Origin: Oscillospiraceae bacterium
Lineage (GTDB): Bacteria; Bacillota; Clostridia; Oscillospirales; Oscillospiraceae
NCBI GenBank assembly: GCA_017558545.1
Contig: JAFYUG010000151.1
Coordinates: forward strand, 1-7,571
Length of the DNA stretch: 7,571 bases
Reading direction: 5' to 3'
The notes below the pieces were generated by a model. It worked only from the letters and a program-made list of their open reading frames with translations, did not search any database and had not been told where the DNA came from. Made by a program: the position numbers and the translations under genes. Below, in pieces: positions 1 through 6,656 of the stretch (position 1 is the first letter of the stretch; each line of letters begins with the position of its first letter).

Positions 1-643
1 CGCAAAGGCTCTGCAAAATACCAACGGAGGCGGAGGAGGACTGGATGATGGCGGTGAGCACAGCGCCGAAGAGTATGCCCAAAAGGGGATTGGAGAAGGA
101 AACCATAAGATCAGCGAACCATGCCTCGGTTTTGAGAAAGCTCATGGAGGAGCTCATCATATCCATGCCGCTCATAAGAGCCATGAAGCCCAGCATAATG
201 GTGCCTATGCCCTTGCGTTTTTCGGATGCACCCATATAGAGGATAATGCCGGCGATAGCTATGAGAGGGGCCAAAGTGGAGGGCTTGAACATCTTGATAA
301 GGAAGCTGTCACCCTGCAAGCCGGAGAGGGAGAGAATCCACGCGGTTACGGTTGTTCCTATATTGGAGCCCATAATCACGCCAACGGCCTGCTTGAGGCT
401 CATGATGCCTGAGTTGACGAAGCCCACCACCATAACGGTGGTAGCGGAAGAGGACTGGATAACGGCGGTAACGCCCAGACCCAGCAGAAAGCCCTTGAAG
501 ACGTTGGAGCTCATTTTGGCCAGAATGGTCTGCAATTTGCCGCCGGCCTGACGCTCAAGAGCCTTGCCCATAATGTCCATGCCAAAGAGGAAAAGGGCAA
601 GGCCGCCCAGAAGGGAAATGATTTTGAAAATATAAACTGTCAT
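1..643 (-). CDS. Na+/phosphate cotransporter, NptA/PF02690 family (N-terminal 214 codons; runs off the window)
   Basis: Inner-membrane transporter predicted to import inorganic phosphate with sodium. Translating the minus strand from the ATG at 643-641 gives a hydrophobic protein beginning MTVYIFKIISLLGGLALFLFG. It carries the family hallmark QSSSA twice, near residues 63-67 and 201-205. Each copy lies in one of the two inverted repeats that form the transport core, and the segment GSNIGTTVTAW follows the first. The start is supported by AAGGAGT at 651-657, 7 nt upstream. Full-length relatives are about 540-590 residues and often end in a PhoU-like domain, so more than half the gene lies beyond position 1. 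It has its own promoter and is separated from the upstream phoR gene by a strong terminator. Its position beside a phoB/phoR pair fits a phosphate-starvation role. The family call is firm; phosphate as substrate is inferred from family and context. Confidence 0.93.
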   Translation of the reverse strand, partial: MTVYIFKIISLLGGLALFLFGMDIMGKALERQAGGKLQTILAKMSSNVFKGFLLGLGVTAVIQSSSATTVMVVGFVNSGIMSLKQAVGVIMGSNIGTTVTAWILSLSGLQGDSFLIKMFKPSTLAPLIAIAGIILYMGASEKRKGIGTIMLGFMALMSGMDMMSSSMSFLKTEAWFADLMVSFSNPLLGILFGAVLTAIIQSSSASVGILQSLC

Positions 644-647
644 TATT

Positions 648-673
648 AAAACTCCTTTTAGAGGTATAGTTTT
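648..673 (-). promoter_or_regulatory. 5'-leader hairpin that would cover the transporter ribosome binding site
   Basis: On the minus strand AAAACT (668-673) is complementary to AGTTTT (648-653). CCT (662-664) can continue the stem by pairing with AGG (654-656), leaving a 3-nt bulge at 665-667 and a 5-nt loop at 657-661. The ribosome binding site AAGGAGT (651-657) would be almost entirely paired. The helix is A/U-rich and therefore weak, so it could be a mild translational brake or chance complementarity. The pairing is seen directly; any regulatory effect is inferred. Confidence 0.35.
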
Positions 674-682
674 GCTCAACGG

Positions 683-711
683 TCTATATTTTAATAATCC
701 CGCCCGACCAA
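683..711 (-). promoter_or_regulatory. Putative sigma-A promoter of the Na+/phosphate cotransporter gene
   Basis: On the minus strand TTGGTC (706-711) lies exactly 17 nt upstream of TATAGA (683-688). This gives a -35/-10 pair with four and five matches to TTGACA/TATAAT and implies a 5' leader of roughly 30-35 nt. It sits downstream of the phoR terminator, so the transporter is probably its own transcription unit. I found no convincing 11-bp direct repeats upstream like those in front of the response-regulator gene. Only a T-rich stretch is present at about 727-744. Confidence 0.55.
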
Positions 712-750
712 TACCATAGAGGCCATGAAAAGGAAAAGTAAAATCTATGT

Positions 751-792
751 AAAAAACCCATCTCCGCAACTTTTTGCGGAGATGGGTTTTTT
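751..792 (-). terminator. Intrinsic terminator of the phoB-phoR operon
   Basis: A perfect 19-bp inverted repeat (751-769 pairs with 774-792) surrounds a 4-nt loop. The stem is G/C-rich at its core and ends in six T on the 3' side, with six A on the 5' side. It starts only 2 nt after the phoR stop codon at 795-797. Because the A and T tracts are symmetrical it could also stop transcription on the plus strand, although no plus-strand gene ends here. It insulates the downstream transporter gene from phoB-phoR read-through. Confidence 0.92.
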
Positions 793-794
793 GC

Positions 795-2429
795 CTAAAA
801 CTTAACTTCTATACTTGTGCCCTTTCCGGGGGTGCTTTCAAGGGAAATAGTGGCCTTATGATAGGCCGCGGCGTGCTTGACTATGGATAGGCCAAGACCT
901 GTGCCGCCGGAGAGCTTGGAGTGGCTTTTGTCCACACGGTAAAAGCGCTCAAAAACTCTCTCCCTGTGCTCGGGGGCAATGCCTATGCCGGTGTCGCTGA
1001 CAGTTATGCTGCGCTGAGCAAGGCTTATGCTGAGCTTGCCGCCGGGGAGATTATACTTTATGCCATTATCGCAAAGATTGTATAGTAGCTCCTGCAAAAG
1101 TCTTCTGACACCCTGAACTTTAAAGCTCTCGCCGGAGATTACTATTTCCACATTCTTTTCCTCGGCGCTGGGTAGCAAAATTGCCTTCACATCCTCAGCG
1201 AGAGCGAGCATATCCACTTCCTCCGTGGGAAGGGCCACACCTTCGTCCAACTGGGAAAGGCGCAGAATATCCTCCACAAGAGCAACAAGGCGGGCGGCTT
1301 CCCGACGGATATGGCCGATAAAGCGGGGGCTATCCTCGGCTTTCACCATGCCGCTTTCCAAAAGCTCCGCGCTGCCGATTATGCCCTGAAGAGGCGTTTT
1401 AAGCTCGTGGGAGACGTTGGCGGAAAATTCTCTTCGCATCTGCTCGGCGTTAAGCTGCTCCGTAATATCAAAGGCCAGCATAACGGCACCTATGGTGGTG
1501 CCCTCCGACTGAATGCGGCTGAGATCAAGCTGGTATTCCCTGCCACCGTGGGAATAGCGAAGATAGCCTCGCCCTTTGTCCAGAGCGTTGTTGAGAGCAT
1601 CCCGCATTGATGCAGAGCGGTCAAGAGTCAAGAAGCTTTTGCCCAGACAGTTATCTTCGACATCAAAGAGCTTTTTGGCAGCGGGATTAATGGAGAGCAC
1701 CGTGCCCTCATGGCTGAGCAGCACCAGTCCCTCCTGCATATTGTCCGTTATCTGCTGGAATTCGTCAGTTTTACGGCGGAGAGTTTCCATTTGCTCGGAA
1801 ATTTGTATGTGCTGGCGGTGAATTCTCCGCAAAAGGGGAGAAATTTCCTCGTAAGCCTTGTTTTTCAAAGGCTGCTCCAAGTCCAGATTGTTGAGAGGCT
1901 CAACAATCTTTTTGGCCATTCTTCCCGCAAGAACACCTGAGAGAGCTATTGCCAAAATGGCAATGAGGGCAATGGGGAATATCATGCCCATCATCAGCGC
2001 CCATGCGCTTTGCTGGTTTGTGGAAATTCGCAAAACCGTGCCGTCGCTAAGGCGTTTGGCCTCGTAGAAGGTTTGTTCTGTCAAAGTGGAAGAATTTCTG
2101 ACGGCGCTGCCCTCCCCAAGGCTGAAGGCCTCCATAATCTCCTCACGGTTTGAATGGTTTTCCATGGTGGACTGGTCAACCTGAGTGTCGAAAAGCACTG
2201 TGCCGTCAAGGTCTATCCATGTAACGCGAAAGCGGCTTGCTTCCACATTTTCCAAAAAGGAGTTTCCGTATTGCTCCGTGGCCGTGGCGGCAAGGCTCAG
2301 CTCATCTTTCAACTGCTGCACCCGCACAGAGGAAAAGTGCCGCAGCAGCACGCCCATGGTGACGCCGAGAGAGCAAATGAGCACCACTGCGGCCACAAGA
2401 ACTGTGGAGCGGAATATTCTACTTGTCAT
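795..2429 (-). CDS. phoR: PhoR-like membrane sensor histidine kinase (544 aa)
   Basis: Sensor kinase that autophosphorylates on histidine and passes the phosphate to the response regulator encoded just upstream. Residue numbers are for the 544-aa form. A first membrane helix spans about 6-30. An extracytoplasmic sensor of about 110 residues follows; its stretch ending in MENHSNREEI resembles the single Cache-like domain of Firmicute PhoR. The second helix is at about 142-170, followed by a HAMP-like linker and a PAS domain at about 223-325. The H-box is SANVSHELKTPLQG, with His341 as phosphoacceptor. The ATPase domain shows the N-box LLYNLCDNGIKYN, the G1 box DTGIGI, the F-box ERFYRVDKSHS and the G2 box GGTGLGLS. 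I chose the ATG at 2429 because GGAGG (2436-2440) lies 6 nt upstream. A longer in-frame start at 2456 would add nine residues. The gene overlaps the regulator by 11 nt, which implies translational coupling. Phosphate sensing is inferred from architecture and neighbours; the histidine-kinase call is certain. Confidence 0.93.
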   Translation of the reverse strand: MTSRIFRSTVLVAAVVLICSLGVTMGVLLRHFSSVRVQQLKDELSLAATATEQYGNSFLENVEASRFRVTWIDLDGTVLFDTQVDQSTMENHSNREEIMEAFSLGEGSAVRNSSTLTEQTFYEAKRLSDGTVLRISTNQQSAWALMMGMIFPIALIAILAIALSGVLAGRMAKKIVEPLNNLDLEQPLKNKAYEEISPLLRRIHRQHIQISEQMETLRRKTDEFQQITDNMQEGLVLLSHEGTVLSINPAAKKLFDVEDNCLGKSFLTLDRSASMRDALNNALDKGRGYLRYSHGGREYQLDLSRIQSEGTTIGAVMLAFDITEQLNAEQMRREFSANVSHELKTPLQGIIGSAELLESGMVKAEDSPRFIGHIRREAARLVALVEDILRLSQLDEGVALPTEEVDMLALAEDVKAILLPSAEEKNVEIVISGESFKVQGVRRLLQELLYNLCDNGIKYNLPGGKLSISLAQRSITVSDTGIGIAPEHRERVFERFYRVDKSHSKLSGGTGLGLSIVKHAAAYHKATISLESTPGKGTSIEVKF

Positions 2430-3099
2430 AGCCTGCCTCCAAACGATAACCAACATTGCGGAGGGTTTCTATGGCTGCGCCATACTTTCCAAGTTTTTGG
2501 CGAAGAGTGCGTATATGCATGTCAACAGTGCGGCTTTCACCCATGAAGTCTGTGTTCCAGATGCTGGATAGAAGCTGCTCTCTTGTGAAGGCCACGCCGG
2601 GGTTGGAGAGGAAGAGGTGAAGCAACTCATATTCCTTGTAGGTGAGGCTAAGGCGCCGGCCGTCTATGGCAACAGTATGCTCCTCGGTGTTGAGAGTGAG
2701 TCCGCCCAGCTTCAACAGGTGGCTGTCATCATTTCTCTTGCAGCGGCGCAGCACGGCTTTGACACGGGAAACAAGCTCCATTATGCCAAAGGGCTTCACC
2801 AGATAGTCATCCGCGCCAAGGTCAAGGCTTTGCACCTTGTCGTACTCAGATCCCTTTGCGGTGGCCATGATAACGGGGATATTCTCAAACTCGCGTTTTG
2901 CGCGCATTCTTTTCAAAAGCTCAATTCCGTCTATGCCGGGGAGCATCACATCCAGTATGACGAGGTCGGGAGTCTCTGTTTTGAGGGCCTCCCAAAAGGA
3001 AGTGCCGTCCTCGAAGCCTCTGGCCTCAAAAAGCATGGACGTGAGTGCATATACTTCTATGTCGCGGATGCCGGGGTCATCCTCCACGCACCAAATCAT
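2419..3099 (-). CDS. phoB: PhoB/PhoP-like response regulator, OmpR family (226 aa)
   Basis: DNA-binding response regulator, the phosphorylation partner of the kinase encoded next. The receiver domain (about 1-115) has the acidic pocket E6-D7-D8, the phosphoacceptor Asp50 in LVILDVMLPG, Thr80 in MATAKG and Lys102 in LVKPFG. All residues needed for phosphorylation switching are therefore present. The C-terminal winged helix (about 130-222) contains LTYKEYELL, the recognition region SRTVDMHIRTLRQKLG and the wing sequence ETLRNVGYRLE, typical of OmpR/PhoB proteins. The length is normal for the family. The ATG at 3099 is preceded by AGGAG (3109-3113) at 9-nt spacing. The stop codon lies inside the start of phoR. 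A -10 element and an 11-bp-phased repeat upstream suggest that the protein activates its own operon. The PhoB/PhoP label rather than another OmpR-type regulator rests on the kinase architecture, the phosphate transporter next door and the repeat. Confidence 0.92.
   Translation of the reverse strand: MIWCVEDDPGIRDIEVYALTSMLFEARGFEDGTSFWEALKTETPDLVILDVMLPGIDGIELLKRMRAKREFENIPVIMATAKGSEYDKVQSLDLGADDYLVKPFGIMELVSRVKAVLRRCKRNDDSHLLKLGGLTLNTEEHTVAIDGRRLSLTYKEYELLHLFLSNPGVAFTREQLLSSIWNTDFMGESRTVDMHIRTLRQKLGKYGAAIETLRNVGYRLEAGYDK
2436..2440 (-). promoter_or_regulatory. Ribosome binding site that decides the phoR start
   Basis: GGAGG on the minus strand lies inside the last codons of the response-regulator gene, 6 nt upstream of the ATG at 2429. 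It favours that start over the in-frame codon at 2456 and sets the gene overlap at 11 nt. Confidence 0.75.
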
Positions 3100-3134
3100 G
3101 CCCTTGTTCTCCTTTGCATTGCTTAGTTACTCTC

Positions 3135-3163
3135 AATTTATGATAAAAAGTGGGTAAAATCAA
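3135..3163 (-). promoter_or_regulatory. Promoter of the phoB-phoR operon
   Basis: On the minus strand TTGATT (3158-3163) and TAAATT (3135-3140) are 17 nt apart, with four of six matches each to the -35 and -10 consensus. The implied transcript start is near 3128, giving a leader of about 28 nt before the ATG at 3099. A weak -35 overlapped by an activator repeat is common for promoters that need a PhoB/PhoP-type activator. Confidence 0.55.
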
Positions 3164-3185
3164 GGACTTTACAAACATTTTACAA
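3158..3185 (-). promoter_or_regulatory. Candidate Pho box: three hexamers at exact 11-bp spacing
   Basis: Reading the minus strand there is TTGTAA (3180-3185), 5 nt, TTGTAA (3169-3174), 5 nt, then TTGATT (3158-3163). Two repeats are identical and the third matches at four of six positions and coincides with the -35 element. Six-plus-five spacing is the known Bacillus PhoP box layout (TT[A/T/C]ACA-like hexamers). The pair also resembles the TGT-A core of the E. coli Pho box. Binding by the neighbouring regulator is inferred. Confidence 0.6.
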
Positions 3186-3189
3186 TGAA

Positions 3190-3219
3190 AACGGCTTCCC
3201 CCTTTGCGGAGAAGCCGTT
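3190..3219 (-). terminator. Probable intrinsic terminator after the MATE gene
   Basis: A perfect 9-bp stem, AACGGCTTC on one side (3190-3198) and GAAGCCGTT on the other (3211-3219), closes a 12-nt loop. It begins 14 nt after the MATE stop codon at 3234-3236. On the minus strand it runs into TTCATTGT, an imperfect U-tract, so termination may be less efficient than at 751-792. It ends only 4 nt before the first Pho-box hexamer, which makes the boundary between the two operons very compact. Confidence 0.7.
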
Positions 3220-3233
3220 CAGACTGCAATATT

Positions 3234-4616
3234 TTACTCCTCCGTAGGCACCTTGCTTGCCACGATGGGCGTTCTCCGCCATTTTCCGGAGAAGCAATAG
3301 ATAAGACCAATAAGGAAGGGAGTGTAGGAGGCGAAGGCGTTGCCGTACCAAAGACCCATAATGCCCTTGTTAAACACAAAGGCCAGCAGGAAGGGCAGAC
3401 CAAGGTGAGCCACAAGGCCGTCCATAAAGGCCAAAAACAGATTCATTCTGGGGTTGCCGGAGCCGTTAATAAGTCCGTTCATGGGGGAGCGGAAGGAGCT
3501 GGAGTAAACCAGCAGCACGGCAACGGGCAGGAAGGTGGGCACCATGGCCAAAACCTCGGCGTCGGAGGTGAAGATGCCGAAAACGAGATTGGGGAAAAGC
3601 ATCATCATACTTGCCCACAGGGAGGCGATGGTAACGGCGATAATGCCGGAAATCACCGTGGCCTTCATAACGCGCTTATGCTTTCCTGCGCCAAGGCACT
3701 GGCCTATCATGGAGGAGGCGGAGGTGCTGACGGCGGAGGAGAAGGTTTGGCTGATGCTGCTGAGCTTGTTGCCTATGCCGGTGATGGAGATAATGACAAC
3801 GCCGTAGACATTAATCCAGCTGGCTACCAAAATCATAACAAACTGTATGGAGCCGCCCTGCAAGGCAAGGGGCATACCCAGCTTAATGAGAAGCTTAAGC
3901 TTATCGGGCCTGATGGCGAAGAAGCCGCGGGTATAATTGAAGCCCAGACGCTCTCGGTTGCGATACATGAAAATAACGGAGATGACAAAGCTGAGAACCT
4001 GAGAAATAACCGTTGCAAAGCCGGCTCCGAAAACCCCCATCTTGAGGAAAACAACGAAAACTATGTCCAAAACCACATTGGTAACGGAGGCTATGGCCAC
4101 GAAGAGGAAGGGGTGGAAGGAGTCGCCTATGCCGCGGAGGGTGGCGCTTATGGAGTTATAGCCATAGGAGAAGAAAAATCCGGCGGCGCAGGTGAGAAGA
4201 TAGGTTCTTGCCTCGGGCTGAACCTCGGGGGGAACATTCACGCCTCTGATGATGGCTCCGTGCAGGCTCACCACCACAGCGGTGACAAACAGTGCGAACA
4301 CAAGGAGGAAGGAGAAAAGTGTTCCAACAAATTCCTCGGTTTTCTTGTGGAGCTTGGCGCCTGTATACTGGGCAATGATAATCTGTCCGCCGTTGGATAG
4401 ACCCATGGCCACAAAGGTGGTGAGGGTCATAATTTCACCCATAACGGAAACGGCGGCAAGGCCGGTTTTGCCCACAAAATGGCCAACTATGGCCATGTCC
4501 GTTATGCCGTAAACCAGCTGCATAACGTTGGAGAGGAAAAGGGGTGCTATATATGATATAAGCAGACGGGCGATGTTGCCCTCTGTTAGATCTCTTGTTA
4601 ATGATTTTTTGTTCAT
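3234..4616 (-). CDS. MATE family efflux transporter (460 aa)
   Basis: Multidrug and toxic compound extrusion pump of the inner membrane, exporting organic cations or metabolites by Na+ or H+ antiport. The protein is about 460 residues with roughly twelve hydrophobic helices in two homologous halves. Family signatures include TEGNIARLLISYIAPL at the N terminus, GITDMAIVGHFVG with Asp40 in helix 1, LRGIGDSFHPF in the first half, and the half-repeat entry IKLGMPLALQGG. IGQCLGAGK also matches the family. The ATG at 4616 fits the usual N terminus (MNKKSLTRDLTEGN). An in-frame TTG at 4673 would add 19 non-conserved residues encoded across a hairpin, so I reject it. No clear Shine-Dalgarno sequence precedes 4616, which is unusual beside its neighbours. 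The gene is last in the apparent operon with the flavoenzyme, DUF169 and glycyl radical genes, so it may export a substrate or product of that pathway. Substrate unknown. Confidence 0.92.
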   Translation of the reverse strand: MNKKSLTRDLTEGNIARLLISYIAPLFLSNVMQLVYGITDMAIVGHFVGKTGLAAVSVMGEIMTLTTFVAMGLSNGGQIIIAQYTGAKLHKKTEEFVGTLFSFLLVFALFVTAVVVSLHGAIIRGVNVPPEVQPEARTYLLTCAAGFFFSYGYNSISATLRGIGDSFHPFLFVAIASVTNVVLDIVFVVFLKMGVFGAGFATVISQVLSFVISVIFMYRNRERLGFNYTRGFFAIRPDKLKLLIKLGMPLALQGGSIQFVMILVASWINVYGVVIISITGIGNKLSSISQTFSSAVSTSASSMIGQCLGAGKHKRVMKATVISGIIAVTIASLWASMMMLFPNLVFGIFTSDAEVLAMVPTFLPVAVLLVYSSSFRSPMNGLINGSGNPRMNLFLAFMDGLVAHLGLPFLLAFVFNKGIMGLWYGNAFASYTPFLIGLIYCFSGKWRRTPIVASKVPTEE

Positions 4617-4631
4617 GGCATTCAAGGGGCA

Positions 4632-4659
4632 GAGCGGCTCAAAAAAGCTTGAGCCGCTC
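4632..4659 (-). other. Perfect intercistronic hairpin between the flavoenzyme and MATE genes
   Basis: GAGCGGCTCAA (4632-4642) is perfectly complementary to TTGAGCCGCTC (4649-4659), with a 6-nt loop. The 11-bp stem lies in the 53-nt gap, ending 15 nt before the MATE ATG. No U-tract follows on either strand, so it is not a standard intrinsic terminator. It could block 3' exonucleases to stabilise the upstream mRNA, act as a partial terminator, or reduce translation of the MATE gene. The structure is plain in the sequence; its role is inferred. Confidence 0.7.
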
Positions 4660-4669
4660 ATCAGTTCAA

Positions 4670-6643
4670 TCAAAATCTTCCTATGTTGTTGGCAATTTCA
4701 AAGGCGGTGTTGGTTGCGTTCTGAATGGTGCGGGGAGCAACGCAGTCGCCAATCATGTAAAATTCGGGAGCGCAGAAGCCAAGAGCCAAGGCCTCTTCGC
4801 GGAGGGGAACCTGACCGAGAGCATGGATAACGGTGTCGGCCTCGAAGAATACTTCGCCCTCGGGGCCCATGCACTTGACGCCGTTTTCGGCGATTTCAAG
4901 AGCCTTGGTGTTGAGATTTACTTCAACCTTGCGCTTTTCAAGCTCTATCATAAGGCCTTCGGCGTGGAGGAAGTTGCCGCCGTCGTTAATCTGGGGCATC
5001 ATTTCCACAACGCTGACCTCCCGGCCGAGAGAGCCAAGATATGCGGCAAGCTCAAGACCTACCAAGCCTGCGCCAAGGATAACAACCTTCTTGCCGATTT
5101 CCTCAACATGGGTATAGGCATATTCGCTGACCAAAACGCCCTCTCTGTCTATGCCGGGGATGGGAGGAACAAGTGGGTTGGTGCCCAAAGAGGCAATGAT
5201 GACATCTGCGCCCACTTCGTTGGCGTAGTCGGCGTCAACGGCGGTGTTCATGCGCAGGTCAATGTCGCTGTTGGCAATTCTGCGGCGCTGATACTGGATG
5301 TATCTATCCAGATTGCGCTTGAAGGGAACATTCTTTTCGCAGAGAATCTTGCCGCCCAGCTCGCCGGTCTTTTCGCAGAGGATAACCTCGTGGCCTCTCT
5401 TGGCGCAGGTGATGGCAGCTTCCATGCCGCCTATGCCGCCGCCAACAACCAAAACGCGCTTTTTAACCTCGGCCTTGGGCAGCTCGTGCTTATGCTCGAT
5501 TTCGTAGCCGCTTTCGGGGTTAACGGCGCAGAACTTCTCGCCCAGCATAATCTCGTTGGTGAAGCAGGCAAGGCAGCGCATGCAGGGACGGATAAGATCC
5601 TCTCTGCCGGTGCGAATCTTGGTGGGCAGGTCGGGGTCTGCGATGAGGGAGCGGGCAATTTCGATAACGTCAGCCTTGCCGGAGGCGATGATTTCTTCCA
5701 TCATCTCGGGATCACCCAGAGCGCCAACGGTGGCAACGGGGGTCTTTACGTGCTTTTTAATCTCGGCGGCAAACTTAACGTTGGGGCCTTCGCCAAGGAA
5801 CATGGCGGGGTGGGTTACGGTGAAAACTTCCTTAACCTCGTGGCTGCCTGCGCTGACATGGATAAGGTCAACATGGCCTTCCAGCTGCTTTGCAATGGCA
5901 ATGCCTTCTTCTATGTCGTAGCCGCCTTCGTAGCATTCGCTGCCGGACATTCTAAATTCGATGGGGAAGCCGGGGCCAACAGCCTTGCGAACGGCGTCGC
6001 AGATGGAAACGGCCAAACGGGCGCGGTTTTCAATGCTGGGGCCGCCCCATTTGTCGGTGCGGGTGTTCATGTTGGGGGAGAGGAACTGCTGCAGGAACCA
6101 GCCGTGGCCGCCATGAATGAGTATCATGCCGAAGCCGCTGCGCTTGGCAAGAGCTGCTGCCTCTGCGTACTTCTGAATGGTGCGCTCAATGGTCTCCTCG
6201 TCCATGGCCAAAATTTTGCGGCCATCCAGCTCGCATTCCACGGGGCCATAGGCCACGCCGCGGCTCTGAGCGCCCATGAAGGAGAGGGAGCGGTTTGCAT
6301 ACATACCGGCGTGCTGCAGCTCGGCGGTGGCAACTGCGCCATAGCGGTTGATGGCATTGGCAACGCGGCAAAGACTCATGTGGGTGGCGGGATCATCCAC
6401 GCAGACATGGCGAATGCTGCCCTTGCCCAGCTCGCCGTCCACAATAAGCTCGCAGGATGCAACGGAGGCAGCGCCGCCCATGGCCTTGCGGGCATAGTAA
6501 TAGGGTGCAATGTTGGGCAGAACGCCGTCGGTGCTCAGGCTCTGATAGCCGGTGGGGGAGGCGAAAATTCTGTTTCTGAACAGGGTGTTGCCCAGCATAA
6601 TGGGCTCAAAAAGATGGGGATATTTGCATTTGCAATTGCTCAT
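4670..6643 (-). CDS. FMN/FAD/[4Fe-4S] NADH-dependent ene-reductase, FadH/BaiCD/enoate reductase family (657 aa)
   Basis: Cytoplasmic flavoenzyme that probably reduces an activated C=C bond with NAD(P)H. The N-terminal old-yellow-enzyme TIM barrel (about 8-345) shows ASPTGYQ, the FMN-site segment ELQHAG (108-113), IHGGHGWFLQQFLSP (176-190) with His177 and His180, and IARSLIADPDLP (329-340). The IHGGHGW version matches clostridial enoate/cinnamate reductases and BaiCD/BaiH better than E. coli FadH. Cys354, 357, 360 and 372 should hold a [4Fe-4S] cluster that links the two flavins. A dinucleotide fold starts at VLVVGGGIGG (about 397) and a second at VVILGAGLVGLE (about 520), for FAD and NADH. 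MIGDCVAP (630-637) is the C-terminal FAD contact. The length matches the family (640-670). AGGAGG (6653-6658) lies 9 nt before the ATG, and the DUF169 gene ends 13 nt upstream. The family is certain; the substrate (enoate, dienoyl-CoA, bile-acid intermediate or other) is open. Confidence 0.93.
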   Translation of the reverse strand: MSNCKCKYPHLFEPIMLGNTLFRNRIFASPTGYQSLSTDGVLPNIAPYYYARKAMGGAASVASCELIVDGELGKGSIRHVCVDDPATHMSLCRVANAINRYGAVATAELQHAGMYANRSLSFMGAQSRGVAYGPVECELDGRKILAMDEETIERTIQKYAEAAALAKRSGFGMILIHGGHGWFLQQFLSPNMNTRTDKWGGPSIENRARLAVSICDAVRKAVGPGFPIEFRMSGSECYEGGYDIEEGIAIAKQLEGHVDLIHVSAGSHEVKEVFTVTHPAMFLGEGPNVKFAAEIKKHVKTPVATVGALGDPEMMEEIIASGKADVIEIARSLIADPDLPTKIRTGREDLIRPCMRCLACFTNEIMLGEKFCAVNPESGYEIEHKHELPKAEVKKRVLVVGGGIGGMEAAITCAKRGHEVILCEKTGELGGKILCEKNVPFKRNLDRYIQYQRRRIANSDIDLRMNTAVDADYANEVGADVIIASLGTNPLVPPIPGIDREGVLVSEYAYTHVEEIGKKVVILGAGLVGLELAAYLGSLGREVSVVEMMPQINDGGNFLHAEGLMIELEKRKVEVNLNTKALEIAENGVKCMGPEGEVFFEADTVIHALGQVPLREEALALGFCAPEFYMIGDCVAPRTIQNATNTAFEIANNIGRF

Positions 6644-6656
6644 ATGTCATTTCCTC

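Noticed and set aside
2430..2456. Longer phoR start adding nine residues
   Set aside because: The ATG at 2429 has GGAGG at ideal spacing and places the basic N terminus directly before the first membrane helix.
3204..4400. A 398-codon plus-strand open frame antisense to the MATE gene
   Set aside because: Its codons also coincide with the MATE sense codons. The product is Gly/His/Asn/Glu-rich without domains, while the membrane-protein reading on the minus strand matches the MATE family throughout.
4632..4659. Hairpin called as a standard terminator of the flavoenzyme gene
   Set aside because: Neither strand has a run of T after the stem, and the next gene starts 15 nt later, so it is listed only as a structural element.
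4617..4673. TTG start at 4673 for the MATE gene, overlapping the ene-reductase stop
   Set aside because: The 19 added residues are not part of the family N terminus and would be encoded across the 4632-4659 hairpin. The ATG at 4616 gives the expected start, although its ribosome binding site is poor.
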